Positions 41,740 through 51,329 of a stretch of DNA of 64,000 nt are shown here, one piece after another. Below the pieces are notes generated by a model. That model saw only the letters and a program-made list of their open reading frames with translations, ran no database searches and was not told where the DNA came from. Numbering within the stretch: position 1 is the first letter of the stretch; every line of letters starts with the position of its first letter. The translations under genes and the position numbers were made by a program. Source of the DNA: Hippopus hippopus (lineage: Eukaryota > Mollusca > Bivalvia > Cardiida > Cardiidae); NCBI GenBank assembly GCA_946811185.2, contig OX328113.1, positions 620,001-684,000 of the forward strand, in the 5' to 3' direction.

Positions 41740-42152
41740 CAATACCAAGTTTTAATGATCCTAAAGAAATAACCTTTTTAAAGTCATTGTGGGAAAAGGA
41801 GCATTTTCTCCTTTCCCACAAGGTTTCTGACATTTTCAAAGGTAATTTTGATCATCATTCCATTTGTGGTCTTCAAATTCTTTCGATTTTGAAAAGTTCA
41901 AAATTTTATCATATATTAAAGGGTCTCTTCTCTATCAAACTACAAAATTGTTGTACTCTAAAAAATTGAAAGCATTTGCTAAAACAAAATAAGTGTGACT
42001 CTGAAATTGGAATTTGTCTTGGGATGGGAAGACTGTGAGCATTGTCAGAATAGGAGAAAACACTGGTTATCAGCATTGTCCCCTTTTTCCCCACAATGCT
42101 TTAAAAAGCTTCTTCATTAGGGTTGTTAAAAGTGGAGATTGTTGGCTAAATG
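41740..42152. mobile_element. Two H-MITEs in opposite orientation, joined at like ends
   Basis: A '-' copy (41740-41925, palindrome shortened to GTGGGAAAAGGAGCATTTTC) is followed by a '+' copy (41926-42152, left end TCTCTATCAAACTACAAAAT). Confidence 0.6.
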
Positions 42153-42340
42153 TTCAATGCTGTTTTTGACAGTACTGCAGTTGTACAACAGCAAAAAATC
42201 ATTTATGTGATTTCAGAGTCCCAATGACTGTGATGGGTTCATTTTATTGTTTGATTAATCATGTTTTACAGTACTTGGGTTCATCAGCACTAGGTTATGG
42301 CTCCAAAGTAGTCTTACCAATTTTGTCGTTTGGTAAAGAG

Positions 42341-43005
42341 TTAACCCTTTACAACACAATCCGTAGTTTTAATTACCCCGAGAAAGAGAGCTTTTAAAAA
42401 CATTGTTGGAAAAAGAGAAAATGTTGGTTACTAGCATTTTCTCATTTTCCCACATTGTTTTCTATCCTTCCAAAGACAAATCACATCATTTGTATGAAAT
42501 TAATTTTGTATGTCTGAGTCACTAAAAGCTTTTAGTTTGGAAGAATCGAAAATTCTGTCATTTGGTAAAGAGTTAAGTCTTAACTACACGATCCTTAGTT
42601 TAAATACCCCTAAGGAAGAAGTCTTATGAAAAAATTGTTGGAAAAGTAGAAAATACTAGTAACAAGCATTTTCTCTTTTTTCCACAATGTTTACTATCCT
42701 ATCAAATCAGCCACATTTGTTGTCAGAAAATACTTTCAATTTAACCCAGTCCAAAGTTTTGTTGTTTTGTCAAGAGTAACCTCTTTACTACACAATCCCA
42801 ACTTTAAACGACCCTGAGAAAGAAGCTTATAGAAAACATTGTGGAAAAAGGAGAAAATGCTAGTAACCAGCATTTTCTCCTTTTCCCACAATATTTTCTA
42901 CCCTATCAAAGTCAGAAATCATCATATTAACAAGATTTAGTTTGTTGTCTGCAGATGCTTTGAATTTGGTCCAGTCAAAAAATTTGTCGTTTCGTAAAGA
43001 GTTAA
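42341..43005 (-). mobile_element. Array of three H-MITEs in tandem, same orientation
   Basis: Copies at 42341-42576, 42580-42779 and 42781-43005 follow head to tail, with right ends (TCATTTGGTAAAGAGTTAAG) abutting left ends (CTTAACTACACGATCC). Two adjacent copies share or nearly share one TTAA. A fragment of a fourth right end (TTTTGTCGTTTGGTAAAGAG) precedes the array at 42320. Confidence 0.78.
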
Positions 43006-43026
43006 AAGGGTAGAAAACATGTCTGA

Positions 43027-44544
43027 ACAAGAGGGCCATGATGGCCCTAAAGTTGCTCACCTGAGTCTTTTGACCAAACATGACCCATTTTCTATCTCTT
43101 GAGATATCTTGACAAACAATTTACTAAGCTTTCATAATTATTGGACTGAAAATTTGGTCTCTAGCATATACACAAGCTTTTTCTAGAACTTCTCTCAGTG
43201 ACCTACTTTTTAGCCAACCATAGCCAATTTTCCCATTGTAGATATCAAAACAAAGATCCTGACCACCTTTCATACGTATTGAACAGAAAATGTGGCCTAT
43301 AGAGCATACACTATTTTTTTCTAAGATTTGAACTACTGGCCTAGTTTCGAAGTCATGTGAGATGTCATCAAGTAAAACATTCTGACCAACTTTCAAGAAA
43401 TTTGGACTGAAACTGTGACATCTAGAGCATACACAAAGTTTTTTTTAAGATTTGACCCAGTAACCTAGTTTTTTGCCTGACATGACCCATTTTTGAACTC
43501 GTCCGGTATATCATCAAGACAAACATTCTGACCAAATTTCAATAGTTTTGGACCAAAAATATGGCCTCTAGAATGTACACAAAGTTTTTCTAAGATATGA
43601 CCTTGTGACCTACTTTTTGACCAGACATGACCCATTTTAGAACTCGTCCGAGATATCATAAAGACAAACATTCTGACCAACTTTCAAGAGCATTGGACTG
43701 AAAATGTGGCCTCTACAGTATGCACAAGGTTTTTCTAAGATTTGACCTAGTGACCTAGTTTTGGCCCAGCATGATCAATTTTCAAACTCCTTCAAGATAT
43801 CATCAAGACAAACATTCTGACCAAGTTTCATGAGTATCGGAATGAAAATGTGGCCTCTAAAGCGTACACAAGGTTTTTCTAAGATTTGACCTAGTGACCT
43901 AGTTTTTGACTCGACATGACCCATTTTTGAACTCCTTTGAGATATCATCAAGACAAACATTCTGACCAAGTTTCATGAGTATCGGACTGAAAATGTGGCC
44001 TTTTGAGCGTTCACAAGGTTTTTCTAAGATTTGACCTAGTGACCTAGTTTTTGACCCAACATGACCCATTCTTCAACTCGACTGAGATATCATCAAGACA
44101 AACATTCTGACTAAGTTTCATGAGTATCTGATTGAAAATGTGGTCTCTAGAGCGTACACAAGGTTTTCCTAAGATATGACCTAGTGACCTAGTTTTTGAC
44201 CCGACATGACCCATTTTCAAACTCGTCCGAGATATCATCGAGGCAAACATTCTGACCAAGTTTCATGAGTATCTGACTGAAAATGTGGCCTCTAGAGCAT
44301 ACACAAGGCTTTTCTAAGATTTGACCTAGTGACCTAGTTTTTGACCCGGCATGACCCATTTTCGAACTCGTCTGAGATATCATCAAGACAAACATTCTGA
44401 CCAAGTTTCATGAGTATCGGATTGAAAATGTGGCCTCTAGAGCGTACACAAGGTAAAAGTTGATGACGGACGACAAACGACGAACGCCGGACACAGCACG
44501 ATCACAAAAGCTCACCATGAGCACTTCGTGCTCAGGTGAGCTAA
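43027..44544 (+). mobile_element. G1 tandem-bodied element, complete
   Basis: 5' end AACAAGAGGGCCATGATGGC with palindrome GGGCCATGATGGCCC and CTCACCTGAG at 43056. The body has about ten units of 145 bp (AAGACAAACATTCTGACCAA ... TTTTTCTAAGATTTGACCTA). The 3' end is GAGCACTTCGTGCTC (hairpin, 44519), CTCAGGTGAG (44531, complement of the 5' motif), then CTAA. Hairpin plus CTRR-type end and subterminal inverted repeats suggest a non-autonomous Helitron/Helentron (inference). Confidence 0.72.
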
Positions 44545-44625
44545 AAAGAGAAAATGCTGGTTAACAGCACTTTTTCCCTTTCCCACAATGTTTTTAGAAG
44601 ACTTCCTTATGGTTGGGATTGGTTA
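44543..44625 (-). mobile_element. H-MITE palindrome fragment
   Basis: AAAGAGAAAATGCTGGTTAA and mirror CTTTCCCACAATG, directly after the 3' end of the G1 element. Confidence 0.55.
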
Positions 44626-44674
44626 ACCTCTGAACCGTGAACAAAAAACATTGAGACATATTGACATCTTTTAC

Positions 44675-44746
44675 CTTTGGGCAACCTGGGGGGGAGGGAT
44701 CTCTAGCATGTGTCTTGTCTTTGGAAGCTGTTGTGGTGGAGACACT
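44675..44746 (-). CDS. Exon 3 of 4 of the unrecognised minus-strand gene
   Basis: Minus-strand acceptor GTTTTTTCCAG and donor CAAAG|GTAAAAG bound 72 nt. In the phase set by exon 2 it reads VSPPQQLPKTRHMLEIPPPQ, then VAQ: a proline/glutamine-rich stretch, probably disordered. It leaves phase 2 for the third time running. A second frame (SVSTTTASKDK...) is also open but breaks the chain with exons 2 and 4. Confidence 0.55.
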
Positions 44747-44857
44747 CTGGAAAAAACAAAATACAATAAATAAACTGTGAGAGATATTAGCTTTGAATTT
44801 CATTGGCTACATTCATTTTTATAAATGTTTAACCTTTGACCATCCACAATCAGTAGT

Positions 44858-45082
44858 TTAACTCTTTACTAAACCAAAAAATTTTAGACTGGTCCAAATG
44901 GAAAGCACTTGCCGAAGACAAAATAAACTTAAGTCAAAGAGTGAAATTTGTTTCCAGCAGGGTAGAAAACATTGTGGGAAAGGAGAAAATACTGGTTACT
45001 AGCATTTTGTCCTTTTCCCACAATGTTTTCAAAAGGCTTCTTTCTCAGGGTCATAAAAACCAGGGATTGTTTGGTAAAAGGT
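44858..45082 (+). mobile_element. H-MITE, complete (first of a six-element cluster)
   Basis: TTAACTCTTTACTAAACCAA to GATTGTTTGGTAAAAGG; palindrome intact but for two bases. Confidence 0.75.
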
Positions 45083-45083
45083 G

Positions 45084-45360
45084 AGATAGAAGCCTTTTGA
45101 AAACATTGTGGGAAAAGGACAAAATGCTAGTAACCAGTATTTTCTCCTTTTCCACAATGTTCCCTGCTGGAAACAAATTTCACTTTTTGAGTTAAGTTTA
45201 TTTTGTCGTCTGGAAGTGCTTTCAATTTGGACCAGTTTAAAATTTTTCCCACAATGTTTTCTACCCTATCAAATACAAATTCCATTGAGCCCCGTTCAAA
45301 TTGTTGTCTGCAAATGCTTTCAGTTTGGACAAGTTTATATTTTTGTACTGTGGTTAAGAG
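45084..45360 (-). mobile_element. H-MITE plus the right part of another, in tandem
   Basis: First copy 45084-45247 (AGCCTTTTGAAAACATTGTG ... ACCAGTTTAAAATTTT). The second starts mid-palindrome at 45248 (CCCACAATGTTTTCTACCCT) and ends in a variant terminus, TTTTGTACTGTGGTTAAGAG. Confidence 0.65.
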
Positions 45361-45631
45361 TTAACTCTTTACCAGACAACAAAACTTTAGACTTGTCCAA
45401 ATTGAAAGCATTTGCAGACGATAAATATGACTCAAAATGGTGGAATTCATCTTTGAAAGGGTAAGCATAGGAAAAAGAGAGAATGCTGGTAACTAGCATT
45501 TTCTCCTTTTCCCACAATGTTTTCTACCCTATCAAATACAAATTCCATCACTTGAGCCTGGTTTAAATCGTCGTCTGCAAATGCTTTCAATTCGGGCAAG
45601 TCTGTATTTTTGTAATGTGGTTAAGAGTTAA
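45361..45631. mobile_element. Mirror-image H-MITE chimera (left half, palindrome, inverted left half)
   Basis: The left half is of the '+' type (TTAACTCTTTACCAGACAAC, ACTTGTCCAAATTGAAAGCA). After the central palindrome (AATGCTGGTAACTAGCATTT) the sequence returns as the complement of the same half (TGCTTTCAATTCGGGCAAGT ... GGTTAAGAGTTAA). The AGGGTCGTTAAAA half is absent, so nearly the whole 271 bp is self-complementary. Confidence 0.75.
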
Positions 45632-45852
45632 CTCTTTACCAGACAACAAAACTTTAGACTTGTCCAAATTGAAAGCATTTGCAGACAATAAATATGACTA
45701 AAAATGGTGGAATTTGTCTTCAATAGGGCAGAAAACTGCATGGGAAAAGGAGTCAATGCTGGTTACCAGCATTTTCTTCTTTTCCTATAATGTTTTTCAA
45801 AGGCTGCTTTTTGGGGGATGTAAAAAGGAGGGATTGTGTGGTAAAGGGTTAA
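45628..45852 (+). mobile_element. H-MITE, complete, sharing TTAA with the mirror chimera
   Basis: TTAACTCTTTACCAGACAAC to GATTGTGTGGTAAAGGGTTAA. Its left half is almost identical to that of the neighbouring chimera. Confidence 0.78.
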
Positions 45853-46051
45853 ATAACTAGAGGAAAAAAGCTTTTGAAAACATTGTGGGAATAAGACAAA
45901 ATTGGGGGAAAAACAGCAATTTATCCTTCACCACATTGTTTTCTATCTCTGTAAGAACAAATCCCATTATGTGATCCAATATTATATTTGTAGTCTACAC
46001 ATACTTTCAGTTTGGACAGATCTAAAGTGGTCTTGTTTGCTAAAGAGTTAC
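45849..46051 (-). mobile_element. H-MITE, diverged, end of the cluster
   Basis: AGGAAAAAAGCTTTTGAAAA, palindrome largely lost (GGGGGAAAAACAGC), right end TTGTTTGCTAAAGAGTTA. Confidence 0.6.
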
Positions 46052-46059
46052 ACATTATT

Positions 46060-46290
46060 CTAGGTTATGTTGCTTGGTCCACTGCAATTGTTCATGTTTT
46101 CCTCGAGTTTCTCTTGCGTGCACTTTGCACAACTTTCTGCAAAGCCACTGGCTGCTTTTCCACATAAATATTATCCAAGCAATGTTCAAAAGTGAAAGAA
46201 GAATGAATCTTGACATAAGAATGATCATCAATTCTCAAAACTTTTATTGATCTAGGATTTGAGATGGCGAGCCCTAGGGTATCTGGTTCA
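46060..46290 (-). mobile_element. S1 SINE, diverged copy
   Basis: Contains AAGCCACTGGCTGCTTTTCC, AAAGTGAAAGAAGAATGAAT and ATCATCAATTCTC in S1 order. Confidence 0.45.
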
Positions 46291-46373
46291 GCTCTTTCTT
46301 GGCTAGTGAAAGAGGTTCCTTAATTATTTAGCAATTCCCATTTCAATTTTTTTCTGTATGAAAGTGAAAAAGA

Positions 46374-46630
46374 TTGAACCATGCTTTGTGAAAAGGGTGC
46401 TTAATGCATCTGCAAAAAGTATTAACCCCAGCGTGTGCAGGCTGACATGGGTCAAACCTTTCGCTATCTGTAACATTTTTTTATATGTCAAAGGACCTTT
46501 CTATTTTATGATTCAGTTGGTTATTAAACAAATTAAATTTAAGGGATCCACAATTGTATGAATTCACTTAATGTTTAGTATCACGTAACATGGAGCAATT
46601 AACCCCCTTTTCCCTGATCATAGCTCATGT
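46374..46630. mobile_element. F3 element
   Basis: TTGAACCATGCTTTGTGAAA to CCCCCTTTTCCCTGATCATA; abuts the G2 element at 46649. Confidence 0.55.
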
Positions 46631-46648
46631 TTGTATCACATCATTAAC

Positions 46649-48006
46649 CTAGAGGCCCTTGAGGGCCTGAAATCACTCTACTGGCTGTGATTTTGCTTTT
46701 TTGCTAGCATACTTTTGAATTTATGATGCAAAACGACAACAAAAATCACAAAAAAGTGTTCTTGCAATTGGGCTTGAACCCATTAAGACAGCATAAGTAG
46801 GCATGGTGAATTGAACTAACAGTGAAAAAAAAATGAAGTGCAATTTCTCAAAACTAAATGTTTGGAATCCAGGCAAAATTGATAGGGTTTCTGCACGCCT
46901 TATATTAAACAATTCCAGTAAATTTCAATGAAATGTGACTAAATATGAGTAAACAATCCTAAGTCACCAAATGGTTGCTTTTCCTGAATGTTTACTAGAT
47001 TTTCTTCAGTTTTAATACAGTTCAATCCCTTGATGAGTCTTTCCAAGTTTCAAAAGAATTAGATCAACACTATGAACTTCATTGCCAAAAACAAGAAATG
47101 AAATTTTCAACTTTGAATGGCTACTTTTCCCATACTGCTTGTCAGATTTCTTTCAAAACCAATAGGGATCACACTGTTTATGATACAAAGCAACTGTGCA
47201 AGTTTCATGACAATCTGACCACAAAATTGCTGCTACCATTGCGTAAACAAGAAATAGAAATTTTCAACATAAAATGGCTACTTTTCCCATACTGATTGTC
47301 AGATTTTTTTTAAAATAAATAGGGATCAAGCTGTTTATGATAAAAGACAATGTGCAAGATTCATGAAAATCTGACCCAAATGCTGACATCATTGCGTAAT
47401 CAAGAAATGTAAATTTTTGGCATTAAATGGCTACTTCTCACATACTGATTGTTACATTTTTTCAAAATCAATAGGGTTGAAGCTATTGATGTGACAAAGC
47501 AACTGTGTGTCTGTGTTCAAATTTCATGAAAGTCCAAACACAAATGCTGACTTCATCATGTTAACAAAAAATGGAAATTTTTTTTAACTTGAAATGGCTG
47601 CTGTTTCCCATACTGTTTGATTTTTTTTTTTTCCAAAATCAATAGGGTTGAAGCTATTGATGAGATATTCAAACTGTGCAAGTTTCACAGAAATCTGACC
47701 ACAAATGCAGACTTTATTGCATACACAAGAATTGGAAATTATCAACTTGAAATGGCTACTTTTCCCTTATTGTTTGTTGGTTTATTTTCAAAATCAAAAC
47801 AGTTGAAGCTATTCATAAGATAAACAAACTAATCAAGTTTCATGGGAATCTAACCACAAATGCAGACTTTATCATGTACACAAGAAAAAGACTGATAGAC
47901 AGACGGATGGACAGACATACGGATGGACAGACAGACAGACAGACGGCCAGACTGACGACAGAAATCATGCCATAAGCTCTGCTTGCTTTCAGCCAGTAGA
48001 GCTAAA
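46649..48006 (+). mobile_element. G2 tandem-bodied element, complete
   Basis: 5' CTAGAGGCCCTTGAGGGCCT with palindrome GGCCCTTGAGGGCC and CTCTACTGGCTG at 46676. The body holds units of about 150 bp (TTGAAATGGCTACTTTTCCC, AAGTTTCATGACAATCTGAC), then a GACAGACGGATGGACAGACA stretch at 47890. 3' CAGCCAGTAGAG at 47990 (exact complement of the 5' motif), then CTAA. Same ground plan as G1 with different sequence. Confidence 0.68.
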
Positions 48007-48151
48007 AACTCAACAGGTGCAGGTTGCTTGGCACCCAGAGCATCAAAGTGATGCAGTGAACATCATTTTGCTAAAACATGGCACAAATAAATGGTTTTGA
48101 AGTTTTTAAGAGAGAAAAAAAGAAATTATCTTCAGTAAAGAAAGTGCTTAC

Positions 48152-48214
48152 TTTATGGTATCTTCTCTGTAGTAAGAAAACTCTGCCTTCACTTTGAGAT
48201 CTTTGTGGCAGAGT
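48152..48214 (-). CDS. Exon 2 of 4 of the unrecognised minus-strand gene
   Basis: Minus-strand acceptor TTTACTTCAG and donor AAA|GTAAGC bound 63 nt. Entered in phase 2, it reads LCHKDLKVKAEFSYYREDTI and leaves phase 2; the joined codons are Arg upstream and Lys downstream. The sequence is polar and lysine-rich with a YYRE segment. The frame entered in phase 1 hits a stop, which supports the phase-2 chain. Confidence 0.58.
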
Positions 48215-48566
48215 CTGAAGTAAAGAATAAAACTATAAACAAGAATGTAGAGTTCTAAAAAGGATAGATGGATTACCAGGTCCTGGAATCTGAAAATTTT
48301 AACTTTTTTGTGTTTTCACACATTACCAAATGGCAGCATTCTGGACTGGTAAAAAAATTAGAGGCATTTGCAAAGAAAAAGTTATTGTTTGTTTGATTGT
48401 ATTAGAGTTTGACAGGGGTTTTAAAACAGCTTGACAACATTGTACCGTAATTATGGCTGAATTATTGGATTTGTGTCTGAAAGGTTAGAAAACATGGCTG
48501 GAAAATGCTGGCTACCAACATTTTCTCTTTTTGCTACAGTGTTTTCAAAAGTTTTGTTTCAGTTGA

Positions 48567-48660
48567 TTGACTAATTGTATTGTGTTCAATGTCATTAACA
48601 CATTATTTCAGTTATATCACAGCAGTAGGTTCACCTATCCATGCTTTTCTGGAGTTTCTT
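48567..48660 (-). mobile_element. S1 SINE end fragment
   Basis: AACACATTATTTCAGTTATA to CTATCCATGCTTTTCTGGAG matches S1, then breaks into an H-MITE (TTTTAGACTAGTCC) without the remaining SINE body. Confidence 0.5.
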
Positions 48661-48661
48661 T

Positions 48662-49036
48662 TAGACTAGTCCAAACTGAAAATATTTGCAGACGACAAAA
48701 AAAAGTGACTCAAAAACTGCAAATAGAGGGAAAAAGACAAAATGCTGGTAACCAGCATTTCTACCTTTTCCCACAATGTTTTCAAAAGGCTACATTAAAA
48801 AGGGTCATTAACACTTTACCAAACAATCCCTGGTTTTTACGACCCAGAGGAAGAAGCCTTCTGAAAACATTGAGGGAAAAGGAGAAAATGCTGGTAACCA
48901 GCATTTTCTCCTTTTCTCACCATGTTTTCTACTTTTCTAGAGTCAAGTTTCAATTTTTGAGTCACGTTTATTTTGTCGTATGCAAATGCTTTGAATTGGG
49001 ACAAATCTAAAATTTTGTCGATTCGCAAAGAGTTAA
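48662..49036. mobile_element. Two H-MITEs in opposite orientation
   Basis: A '+' copy lacking its left terminus (48662-48811) meets a complete '-' copy at TTAA (48808-49036: TTAACACTTTACCAAACAAT to GTCGATTCGCAAAGAGTTAA). A right-end scrap of a third follows (TTGTGTTGTAAAGAGTTAA at 49044). Confidence 0.72.
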
Positions 49037-49299
49037 AAGTGGGGGTTGTGTTGTAAAGAGTTAAAATGCATTTAAATATCAATTATATCATTTAAAAGTA
49101 TGGCAAATATTGTGAAGGTGCTAATCTTTTCTTGCATAGTCGGTCTAAGAGTAAGTCACTGACATAAAAATGAATTTTAAAATCAGGCTAAAGGTAAACA
49201 AAAGATCGAGTGACCTGGCAACTTTTAACCTATGTCCTATTTAAGAAATTAAATTGTCTGCCAGCAAATAACACTTTGACTGACTGTACAGTAACAGAT

Positions 49300-49444
49300 T
49301 GCTAAGTTTTAATAACCTTGAGAAAGAGGGCTTCTGAAAACATTGTGGGAAAAGGAGATCTTTTGTGCCATATTATATTTGATGCCTGCAAAATGCTAAC
49401 AATTTGGACAAGTGTAAAATACTGGTTTTTTTGTAAAGGATTAA
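49300..49444 (-). mobile_element. H-MITE with internal deletion
   Basis: TTTTAATAACCTTGAGAAAG and CATTGTGGGAAAAGGAGA, then a jump to the right end (ACAATTTGGACAAGTG). Confidence 0.5.
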
Positions 49445-49917
49445 GTTGTATTTGTAGACACTGTAGATCAGGATTAGAAGACAAAAAATATTCAGTCTGA
49501 TCTTAGACCTACACTGTCCACTACTTAGCTACATATTCTGGCCAAAACAACATTAAAATAGTACTGTTTCGGCTGCTTTCCCCTTCTCCAAAAAGTCCAT
49601 TTCATCAATGCAGCACTCTTACATTTAACCATTTACACATTATCCTGTATTTTAACGACCCCAAAGTAAAAACTTTTGGTACCATTGTTGGAAAAATGAC
49701 TGATTGATTGAATAGTGTTAAATGCCACTTTCAATATTATTTCAGTCATGTCATGGTGACAGTTCTTATTCATACATGTCCTTGGTTTTACCAGTACTAG
49801 GCAAGGTCTCTGAAGTCTCTTGACCAAGTACACTCTCACAAAAAACTAAGTGTGTTCAGTAAGACTTAAACGCTGGGATTCTAGTTTAGCACTGAGCCAA
49901 GCAGGACCATCCGGCCA

Positions 49918-50092
49918 TTTGTGGGTAAAGAAGAAAATGCTGGTAGCAAGCTAGCATTTTCTCCTTTTTGAACCAAGTTTTTTACCTTATCTGGCTCATA
50001 TCCTGTCATTTGTGCTACATTCAATTTTTGTTGTCTGCAAATGCTTTCAGTTTGGAACAATCTAAAATTTTGTCATTTGGGACAGGCTTAAC
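49918..50092 (-). mobile_element. H-MITE, left part lost
   Basis: GAAAATGCTGGTAGCAAGCT at the palindrome, right end AATTTTGTCATTTGGGACAG then GCTTAA. Confidence 0.55.
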
Positions 50093-50548
50093 CCTTTACC
50101 ACACAATCTCTAGGTTTAACAACCCTGACAAACAATGCTTTTGTTACTGTTCAATTTTCTGCATATCAAAGAACCGGTGTATCTCATGATTCTAGCTGTT
50201 TGGATTTTATTGATCTATAATAATGTGATGACTTCGTATCAGGTATCACACAGCTGCATTAAAACCCCATTTGCCAGAGCATGGTTCAATTGTCCTTATG
50301 AAATGATTACTCTGAACAACATAGGTTATAGTGCAAAAATACAGATTTTTGACAGACACCACGAAATTCGTTGATCTCCTTTAAAATTGTTTCAATGCAC
50401 TTTCCTGGATAAAGTAGATCAAGATAAGACAGCACAGAATGTCCAGTCTGATCTTGGATGTCAAATGTCAGATGCATAGAGATATTTCATATTTCTCAGC
50501 TAATTACTAGTAATGCCTAAAACTTGTAAGTATGATATGGATTCTCAC

Positions 50549-50635
50549 CTGTGATGTTTCCAAGGTATATAATGATTCCTTTCAAGTGGACAACCACGGT
50601 ACAACACGCTGAACCATTCCACCAAATTGACCATG
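50549..50635 (-). CDS. Exon 1 of 4 (possibly start exon) of an unrecognised gene
   Basis: Minus-strand acceptor GCGTTTCAG and donor CACAG|GTGAGAA flank an open frame that begins one base into the exon with ATG in a good context (A at -3, G at +4): MVNLVEWFSVLYRGCPLERN, then HYIPWKHH. It leaves phase 2 and joins the next three exons in frame. If the ATG is the start, the whole protein is about 136 residues; if not, more exons lie to the right (possibly those at 62-64 kb). I do not recognise the product. Confidence 0.58.
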
Positions 50636-50849
50636 CTGAAACGCAATCTTAGGCAACCAAGCAAATGATCACCTTCATTATGCATTTATGTTCATGAGTT
50701 TTTATAGCTTTTCTGTGTCTGCTCCATGTTCTCAATATGTAAATGCTCATACTCACACTCATAGAAGTATGTAATATTAGTCAATACAAAAAATAGTACT
50801 GGTAACTAGTTCAATCCACTGTTCAATCAAGCATTGTGAGCAAAATAGT

Positions 50850-51320
50850 TTTACTGAGCTGCCAGTTGAATGAACAATTCTTGATTCAATACATGGCCTG
50901 GTCATATCAACCCATGTCTGAGAGACTGGAAAAAGCCTTCAATTTGACTATGGCTTCAAGCGTGTGTGTTACAAATCATGGGCAAAAGTGAGTAATCATA
51001 CACCTATAATCCCCTTAGTACTGGCAAAGTAAAACTGTCATATCTAGTAGTATTTTTGTGGGGCTGCAATTAAATGACTTCATGGCTCGATACATGGCCC
51101 AGTCATACCAAGACCCGGAAGACTTTAAAAAATGCCATCAACTACGGCAAATAAATATATACACCAATAGGCCCCTAAGTACTGGCGAAGTGAAATTTAT
51201 TCCGACTAGAAATATTTTTGCAGAGCTGCAACTTAATGACAGAATGGTTCTATCCATGGCCTGGTCATACCAATAACTGGGAGACTGTGGTGGTCTTCAA
51301 CTTTGACATTATAGTTTATT
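50850..51320. repeat. Degenerate 165-200 bp tandem repeat, three units
   Basis: CTGCAATTAAATGACTTCAT / CATGGCCCAGTCATACCAA-type blocks at 50857, 51060 and 51223, each followed by a 'gag actgg...cttcaac' segment. Confidence 0.6.
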
Positions 51321-51329
51321 GTGCATGTA

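Noticed and set aside
43124..44404. Series of 60-90 codon minus-strand ORFs (VRMFVLMISRTSSKMGHV type)
   Set aside because: Translated tandem units of the G1 element.
47881..47950. GACAGACGGA microsatellite as a separate locus
   Set aside because: Similar GACAGACGGAC stretches close G2 and G4 elements and occur at 24574; it is part of those elements.
48567..49010. 147-codon plus-strand ORF
   Set aside because: It runs through an S1 end and two H-MITEs; its GKRQNAGNQHFYLFPQCFQK type peptide is the translated MITE hairpin that recurs all over the window.
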